Under the pieces are notes generated by a model. It did not search any database, was not told where the DNA came from, and saw only the letters and a program-made list of their open reading frames with translations. This document shows, piece after piece, positions 58,438 through 64,000 of a stretch of 64,000 nt of DNA. This DNA is from JAOUEA01 sp963734685 (GTDB lineage: Bacteria > Actinomycetota > UBA4738 > HRBIN12): contig CAVTIC010000007.1 of NCBI GenBank assembly GCA_963734685.1, positions 124,001 to 188,000 of the forward strand. Reading direction: 5' to 3'. A program made the position numbers and the translations under genes. Position 1 is the first letter of the stretch. Each line of letters starts with the position of its first letter.

Positions 58438-59544
58438 TCGCCCGCGTCCTCCAACCCGGGGAACGGCTCCCACTCGTCGCGCGGCTTCCCCTTCTGGGCC
58501 TGCTTCCAGGCTTCCCACTCGGCGACCTTCTTCGCGCGGGAAGGGTTCACGCGCAGCGGCTCGTCGTCGCCCTTCGGGAAGTGGGGCGGCCACGGCGCGT
58601 CGCCGAGGCCGCCTTCGGCGTCCTTCGCGGCGAGCTCGAGTAGGGAGTCGAGCGTGCCGACATGGTCGTCGATGCCGGCGCCGGGATCGCCGATCTCTCG
58701 CAGCCGGTCGGGCACGGTAGGTAGCGTGAACCGCATCGGGCTCGACGTCGGCGACCTCGTCCCAGTGCAGGGGCGTCGAGACGCGGGCGTCGGGCATCGG
58801 GCGGATCGAGTAGGCGCTGGCCACCGTACGGTCGCGCGCGTTCTGGTTGTAGTCGAGGAACACGCCCTGGCGTTCCTCCTTCCACCAGGCGGTCGTGGCG
58901 ACGGCCGGCATGCGCCGCTCGACCTCGCGCGCGAACGCGAGCGCCGCCCGTCGGGTGTTCGTGAAACCGTTGCCGCGCTCGACGCGGGCGTTCACGTGGA
59001 TGCCGCGTTTGCCGCTCGTCTTCGGGAAGCCGGTCAGCCCGTGCTCGGCGAGCACGTCACGGGCCATCAGCGCGACGCGGCGAACGTCGTCCCAGGGCAC
59101 GCCGTCGGTCGGGTCGAGGTCGACACGCAGCTCGTCGGGGTGGTCGACGTCGTCGGCGCGCACCGGCCACGGGTTGCACTCGAGGCAGCCGAGCGTGGCC
59201 GCCCACACGAGCGCGGCCTCATCGTGCATCACCGGCATCGACGCCGAGCGCCCGCTCGGGAACCTCACCGTGGCGGTGCGCACCCAGTCGGGCGCCCCCT
59301 TCGGGATACGCTTCTGATAGAAGGGCTCAGTGTCCTCGCCGGTCACCCCGCCCGGGAACCGGTGCAGGATCGCCGGCCGGTCGCGACACCCGTTGAGTGC
59401 TGCCCCGGCCACGGTCGCCCAGTACTCCACGACCTCGAGCTTCGTGATCGGCCCGCCCGCGGCGTCGGGGAAATAGACCTTGTCCGGGCTCGTGACCTTG
59501 ATGTCGCGTCCCTGCACCGAGATGGTCGTCGACGACGTCGCCAT
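58431..59544 (-). CDS. LigD-type polymerase (primase-polymerase, NHEJ)
   Basis: About 370 residues; single frame break near 58735. Archaeo-eukaryotic primase fold: ISVQGRDIKVTSPDKVYFPD at the start, CLECNPWPVRADDVDHPDEL and the metal-binding RVDLDPTDGVPWDDVRRVAL (DxD), SGKRGIHVNARVER, WWKEERQGVFLDYNQNARDR and TVASAYSIRPMPDARVSTPL. The last part ends KPRDEWEPFPGLEDAGEK. This stand-alone PolDom (as in mycobacterial PrimC / LigD N-domain) fills gaps with ribonucleotides during end joining, with LigC as ligase. No Ku gene is in the window. Confidence 0.92.
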
Positions 59545-59568
59545 GCCGGAACCGTACCCCGGTTCCGG

Positions 59569-60351
59569 TCACGCCCATGCGCGGTAGGAGGCCGTTGTCG
59601 CGTGCGCCTCGGTGAGGCCGTCCGTGCCCTCGACGGACCCGCCGGTCGCGTAGATGCGGCGTCCTCGGGGATCGCGGCGAGCGCGACCCACTGCGTGTAC
59701 GACCAGGTGCCGTCGTAGGTAGCGGTCCCGCGCCGTCCTCCGTTCCCGAGGGCGAGCGCCGTCACGAACGCCTCCCCGTGCCGTCGGGAGCCGGCGGCGT
59801 AGACGGTGTCACCGCCGGACGGTGCGTGCAGGGCGTAGATCCCGTAGGCGTCGACGCGTCGCAGCTCGGTCGACCATGCCCGGGTGCCGTCGTCCGAGTC
59901 GAACGCGGCCACCGTGCCACGTCGCCTGATCCCGCCCTCGACGATCAGCAGCGAGGGGGCTGCGGCGAGGGTGGACACGAGCCGGAGTCGAGGAAGGTCG
60001 CGCGACCAGATGACGGTCCCATCCGAGGGGTCGAGCGATGCGAGGGTCGAGTCTCGGTCCTCCCACGCGACGAAGACCGACGATGTGCCGACCGCGAGCT
60101 CCTCGAACCCACAATCCTGAGTCCGTCCGAGCACCCGGAACCACGATCGGGTGCCGTCCGAGGGCGAGAGAGCGCCGGCAGCCGCGTGGCAGTCACCCCC
60201 GACGTCGACCGTCCCGGCGAGGACGATCGAGCCGTCGGACGTCACGGCGAGCTCGCTCGGGGATCCGTCTCGATAGGCGCGCCCGAGGTGCCACCACGAG
60301 CCGCTTCCTGCCGGGCACTGACGGTGGAGGCCGGTCGCAGCCGGTGGCTGA
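59569..60351 (-). CDS. PQQ-like beta-propeller repeat protein, 5' truncated
   Basis: Frame from about 60351 to the TGA at 59569-59571, about 260 codons with a frame break near 59660. Repeated blades: LAVTSDGSIVLAGTVDVGGD, GALSPSDGTRSWFRVLGRTQ, ASLDPSDGTVIWSRDLPRL, AFDSDDGTRAWSTELRRVDA and ALALGNGGRRGTATYDGTW, each with the GxxxW-like pattern of outer-membrane-assembly BamB/PQQ propellers. No signal peptide and no start codon upstream before the mtkB stop, so the beginning is missing: either the gene is truncated or an indel hides it. Function unknown. Confidence 0.6.
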
Positions 60352-60354
60352 CGC

Positions 60355-61261
60355 CTACGACCGGCCGGTGCCCGCTCGCTCCCCGGTCTCCTTGACGGCT
60401 CGGAGCACCGTGTCGCCGATGTCGGCGGGGTTGCGCACGACCCGGTGACCGAACGCCTCGATCGCGTCGAGCTTGGCGGTCGCCGTGTCGGAGTCGCCGG
60501 CGATCACCGCGCCGGCGTGGCCCATCCGGCGCCCACGCGGCGCCGAGACACCCGCGATGAACGCGACGAGCGGCTTCGACATGTACTGCGCGGCCCACGA
60601 CGCGGCCTCGACCTCCTGCTGGCCGCCGATCTCGCCGATCATCACGACCACGTCGGTCTCGTCGTCGTTCTCGAACGCCTGCAGCACGGTCTTGAAGTCG
60701 GTGCCGTTCACCGGATCGCCGCCGATGCCGACGCACGTCGATTGTCCGAGGCCGAGCCCGGTCATCTGCGAGACGGCTTCGTAGTTCAGTGTGCCGCTTC
60801 GCGAGATCGACGCCCACGCGGCCCTTCAGGTAGATGTGGCTCGGCATGATGCCGACCTTGCACTCGCCCGGCGTGATGATGCCGGGGGAGTTGGGGCCGA
60901 TGATGCGCGTCGAGCGACCGGCGAGGTAGCGCTTCGTGCGCACCATGTCCTGGACGGGCACGCCGTCGGCGATGATCACCGCGACGTCGACCCCGCGCGT
61001 CGATCGCCTCGTAGCAGCGAATCGATCGCGACCTGCGGCGGCACGAAGATGCCGCTCACGTTGGCACCGGTCTCCTCGACCGCCTCGGCGACGCTGTTGA
61101 AGACGGGGAGCCCGAGGTGCGTCGTGCCGCCCTTGCCCGGGGGTCACGCCGCCGACGACCTGGTCCCGCCGGCGCATCGCCTCCTCGGCGTGGAACGTCG
61201 CGTGCTGGCCCGTGAACCCCTGGATGATGACCTGCGAGTCGCTGTCCACGAACACGCTCAT
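60355..61261 (-). CDS. mtkB: malate-CoA ligase / succinyl-CoA synthetase alpha subunit
   Basis: About 302 residues with ATG 61261 overlapping the mtkA stop (ATGA). DSQVIIQGFTGQHATFHAEE, VVGGVTPGKGGTTHLGLPVF, IADGVPVQDMVRTKRYLAG, IIGPNSPGIITPGECKVGIM, GQSTCVGIGGDPVNGTDF and VMIGEIGGQQEVEA, SAPRGRRMGHAGAVIAG (active-site His loop). Frame breaks near 61140, 61000 and 60810. Succinyl-CoA synthetase alpha has the same fold; TFHAEEA and SHIYLKG fit malate-CoA ligase, as does the operon with mcl and an aminotransferase. It activates malate (or succinate) with CoA and ATP; the phosphohistidine is in this subunit. Succinate remains possible. Confidence 0.75.
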
Positions 61262-62453
61262 GCCGGCACTCCTTCCGTGCGCGAGCGGTGCCCGCCGCCG
61301 CCACCGCTTTCGTCGCGGCGTCGTCGAGATCGTGCGGCCTGGACCAGCTCGAGGCCGCTCTCGTCCAGGATCGCGCGCCCTTCGTCGACGTTCGTGCCGG
61401 CGAGCCGAACGATGACCGGCGACGTCGATCTCCTGGTCGCGGGTCGCCTGCACGACGCCCTGGCCGCGATCCAGTCGCAGCGGTTGATGCCCGCGAAGAT
61501 GTTCACGAGGATCGCGCGCACGTTCGGGTCCTTCAGCACGATGCGGAACGCGTTCGCGATCTTCTCGGGGCTCGCGCCACCGCCGACGTCGAGGAAGTTC
61601 GCCGGTCGTCCGCCGTGGAGCACGATCGCGTCCATCGTGCCCATCGCGAGCCCGGCGCCGTTCACGATGCAGCCGACCGAGCCGTCGAGGGCGATGTAGT
61701 TCAGGCCGTGACCGCTCGCCTCGACCTCCTTCGGGTCCTCCTCGTCGAAGTCGCGCAGCTCGACGACGTCGCCCTGTCGGAACAGGGCGTTGTCGTCGAA
61801 GCTCATCTTCGCGTCGAGCGCGACGAGCTCGCCGTCCTCGGTCTCGATGAACGGGTTGATCTCGAGCAGCAGGCAGTCGTTGTCGCGGAACAGCCGGTAC
61901 ATCCGCTTGAGCAACCGCGTGAACGACGTGGTCCTGTTGCCGAGGCCGATCGCGGTCGCGATCTTGCGGCACTGGAAGTCGAGCGAGGCCCACGCCCGGG
62001 TCGACGTACTCGGTGTGGATCGCGTCGGGGATCGCGCCGGCGACGTCCTCGATGTCGACGCCTCCCTCGGCGCTCGCGACGACCACGATCCGTTGCGAGT
62101 CCGGTCGACCACGAGGGAGAGGTAGAACTCGCGCTCGATCCGCGACGGCGCGCTCCACGAGGACGCCGGCTCACGCGCTGCCCCTCGGGGCCGGTCTGCT
62201 CCGTCACGAGGGTGGAGCCGAGCATCTGGTCGGCGATCTCGGCGATCTTCGCGGGGGAGTTGCCGAGCTTCACGCCGCCGGCCTTGCCGCGCCCGCCCGG
62301 CGTGGATCTGGGCCTTCACGACCCAGCGGCTGCCCGCCGAGCTCCTCGGCGACGCGGGCCGCGGCCTTCGACGTGTACACCACCTCGCCGCGCGGCGTCG
62401 TCACGCGGTAGCTCGGCGGAGCAGCGATTCGCCTGGTACTCGTGGATGTTCAT
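61258..62453 (-). CDS. mtkA: malate-CoA ligase / succinyl-CoA synthetase beta subunit
   Basis: About 398 residues, ATG 62453 (NIHEYQA start typical of the family). VVKAQIHAGRAGQGGGVKLG, EFYLSLVVDRTRN, FDDNALFRQGDV, DCLLLEINPFIETEDGELVA, IALDGSVGCIVNGAGLAMGT, ANFLDVGGGASPEKIANAFR and AILVNIFAGINRCDWIA. LDAKMSFDDNALFR and VNIFAGINRCDW are, to my recollection, the forms found in methylotroph malate-CoA ligase (MtkA); the usual SucC has LDAK or LDGK with NIFGGI-RCD. Frame breaks near 62415, 62325, 62165, 61985 and 61440. Binds ATP-grasp nucleotide. Operon: mtkA then mtkB. Confidence 0.8.
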
Positions 62454-62507
62454 CGGTTCACCTCCGCGGCCCGTCGGCGGGTCCTCGTTCTCGGTGCCGG
62501 CACTTCC

Positions 62508-63478
62508 TCAGCGGGCGCGCATCTGCTCGACCTTGCGCATCAGGTTCTCGCGCCATGCGGATCGAGGCGGCGTCGATCAGGCGACCGTCGAGCGAGACCG
62601 CTCCCTTGCCCTTCCTTCGCGGCGTCCTCCATCGCCTGGAGGATCCGCTCGGCGCGTTCGATCTCTGTCCGTCGCCGGCGTGAAGACCTCGTTCGCGAGC
62701 TCGACCTGCGACGGGTGGATCGCCCACTTCCCTTCGCAGCCCAGCGCGGCCGCGCGACGCGCGGCGCGCGGTAGCCGTCGGCGTCCCCGTAGTCGCCGAA
62801 GGGCCCGTCGATCGGACGGAGGCCCTGCGCGCGGCACGCCGCCACCATGCGCGAGATGCCGAAGTGCCACTGGTCGCCCCAGTGGATGCTCCCGGGCGCC
62901 GCGCCTCGGGTCGGGATCGGTCAGCACCGCGTAGTCGGGGTTCGCGCCGCCGATGTTCGTGGTGCGCGCCTGCACGCTCGCGGCGTAGTCGGCCACCCCG
63001 AAGACCATCGCCTCGAGACGGTCGGGACGTGCACGCGCGATCGCCTCGACGTTCGCCATGCCCGCCGCGGTCTCGATCAGGATGTGGATCCCGATGCGAC
63101 CGAGCTCGAACCCTTGCGCTGCTCGATCTGGTCGAGCAGCGTCGCGACGAACTCGACGTCGGACGGCGAGCCCACCTTCGGCACCAGCACCGTGTCGAGC
63201 ACGTCACCGCGCGCCTCCACCACGTCGACGACGTCGCGGTAGCACCAGCGGGTGTCGAGGCCGTTCACGCGCACGCTGACGGCGGTGCCCGACCAATCGT
63301 GCGCCCGGAGCGCCTCGATCACGTTGGCCCGCGCCCGCTCCTTGTCGGCCGGCGCGACGGCGTCTTCGAGATCGAGGAACACGACATCGGCGCCGAGCGT
63401 GGGAGCCTTCTCCATCGCTCGCAGGTTCGTGCCGGGCACGGCGAGCTCGCTCCGGTGCAGCCGGGCATCGTCGGCCAT
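62508..63478 (-). CDS. mcl: malyl-CoA lyase (HpcH/HpaI aldolase family)
   Basis: About 323 residues, ATG 63478. LHRSELAVPGTNLRAMEKAP, DVVFLDLEDAVAPADKERAR, AVSVRVNGLDTRWCYRDVVD, VLIET-type HILIETAAGMANVEAIARAR, MVFGVADYAASVQARTTNIG, HWGDQWHFGISRMVAACRAQ, GLRPIDGPFGDYGDADGYR and GKWAIHPSQVELANEVFTPA, then GKGAVSLDGRLIDAASIRMA. This is the Methylobacterium-type malyl-CoA lyase pattern (LFLDLEDAVAP metal site; ADYAAS.RAR; IHPSQ). Cleaves (S)-malyl-CoA to acetyl-CoA and glyoxylate. Frame breaks near 63115, 62905, 62770, 62660 and 62550. Next to mtkAB and an aminotransferase that removes glyoxylate. Confidence 0.84.
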
Positions 63479-63495
63479 GGCCGGTCCTGCTCGGC

Positions 63496-64000
63496 CTAGC
63501 GGGGCAGCACGGCGTCGAACGCGGCGAGCACCCGATCGGCGGTCTCGCGGTTCGCGTTCACGCCCATCAGGCCGACACGCCAGATGGGCGGCGCCTTCGG
63601 ACCGAGACCACCACCGACCTCGAGGTCGAACTCGCGCAGGATCCGGGTCTGGACCTCGTTGCCGTCCACCCCGTCGGGCACCTTCACGGCGGTCAGCTCC
63701 ACCAGCTGGTGGTCCGGGTCGGCGAGCAGCTCGAACCCGCGGGCCCGGATCTCGTCCTGGAAGTAGCGTCCCGCGTCCTCGTTGCGAGCCCACCGAGCCT
63801 CGAGGCCCTCCTCGAGCGCGAGCTCGGACCCCCGTGTACAGCGCGTAGTACTGCAGGATCGGCATCGTGTGGTGATACGTGATCGGCCGGTCGATCCAGT
63901 ACTTCGCGAGCTCCTCGAAGTCGTAGTAGTAGGGAGCCGGTCCCTGGTGCGTCGCCATCGCGTCGATCGCACGCTCGCTGATCGTGACGGGCGCGATGCC
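63496..64000 (-). CDS. alanine/serine-glyoxylate aminotransferase (class V), 3' part
   Basis: Partial: the gene continues beyond the window end (its 5' side). Visible 160 residues: GPAPYYYDFEELAKYWID, PITYHHTMPILQYYALYTG, LELALEEGLEARWARNEDAG, GFELLADPDHQLVELTAVKV, and FDLEVGGGLGPKAPPIWRVG, LMGVNANRETADRVLAAFDA. TYHHTxP and GGLGP are AGT/SGAT C-terminal motifs. Transfers an amino group to glyoxylate, giving glycine. Frame break near 63830. It is 17 nt upstream of the malyl-CoA lyase, so the four genes 63496-60355 form an operon for glyoxylate and malyl-CoA use. Confidence 0.85.
   Translation of the reverse strand, partial: ASRPSRSASVRSTRWRRTRDRLPTTTTSRSSRSTGSTGRSRITTRCRSCSTTRCTRGSELALEEGLEARWARNEDAGRYFQDEIRARGFELLADPDHQLVELTAVKVPDGVDGNEVQTRILREFDLEVGGGLGPKAPPIWRVGLMGVNANRETADRVLAAFDAVLPR

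Noticed and set aside
60355..62453. Plain TCA-cycle sucCD
   Set aside because: Kept as an alternative only: the adjacent malyl-CoA lyase and glyoxylate aminotransferase, and the MtkA-like motifs in the beta subunit, make malate-CoA ligase more likely.

Overview
The window is high-GC DNA with dense coding, strong purine-rich ribosome sites and many ATGA/GTGA start-stop overlaps. Gene content points to an actinobacterium (Actinomycetota), class not resolved: a DesA-type acyl-ACP desaturase, an MPT53-like thioredoxin, split LigC/LigD-type NHEJ enzymes, a MalT-like LuxR regulator, two LacI regulators, DUF1269/DUF6325/SHOCT membrane genes and TypA. No rRNA, tRNA, CRISPR array, phage or transposase gene was recognised. 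Several stretches (about 1-8.3, 29.3-31.3, 55.3-56.4 and 60.5-64 kb) carry many one-base frame breaks inside otherwise conserved genes; these look like uncorrected sequencing indels, and the affected genes are described as single genes.

Layout. 1-8.6 kb: anaerobic sulfatase maturase, two tail-to-tail Cys-type arylsulfatases each next to a DUF1269 gene, and a DUF1254/DUF1214 protein. 9-14 kb: glutamate decarboxylase with a coupled membrane protein, an aquaporin and a ClC channel. 12-19 kb also holds three decayed genes (LuxR tail, AfsR-like ATPase, GH15 glucanase) around a minus-strand operon with aldose epimerase, type II NADH dehydrogenase and an SDR. 19-24.4 kb: DUF1269-SHOCT-DUF6325 operon, a 758-residue LuxR/MalT-like regulator and small membrane proteins. 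24.5-28.2 kb: aldehyde dehydrogenase, an exported protein and an MGT-type glycosyltransferase. 28.3-32.2 kb: polyamine-type ABC operon (binding protein, two permeases) ending in a LacI regulator, with a LacI-type palindrome on its promoter. 32-35 kb: Tat-exported DUF1501/DUF1800 pair. 35-40 kb: lipid-modification operon (FAD oxidoreductase, DUF1365, Cfa-type methyltransferase) divergent from an acyl-ACP desaturase. 40-49 kb: secreted metalloprotease, glucosamine-kinase-like protein with SIS isomerase, L,D-transpeptidase, class I aldolase, damaged LacI gene, epimerase, and an MPT53-like thioredoxin whose first catalytic Cys codon is TGA. 49-53 kb: PPK2 and a second polyamine-type ABC set. 53-60 kb: TypA, class III cyclase, APH-type kinase, LigC and the LigD polymerase. 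60-64 kb: malate-CoA ligase (mtkA/mtkB), malyl-CoA lyase and a glyoxylate aminotransferase.

Most notable: (1) the in-frame TGA at the redox Cys of the MPT53-like protein, followed at the right distance by a bacterial SECIS-like hairpin, so probably a new selenoprotein; (2) an mtkA-mtkB-mcl-aminotransferase set with serine-cycle signatures in an actinobacterial-looking genome; (3) a LacI-type operator overlapping the -35 element of the first ABC operon; (4) shared hairpins at convergent gene ends, several of which contain the stop codons of both genes.
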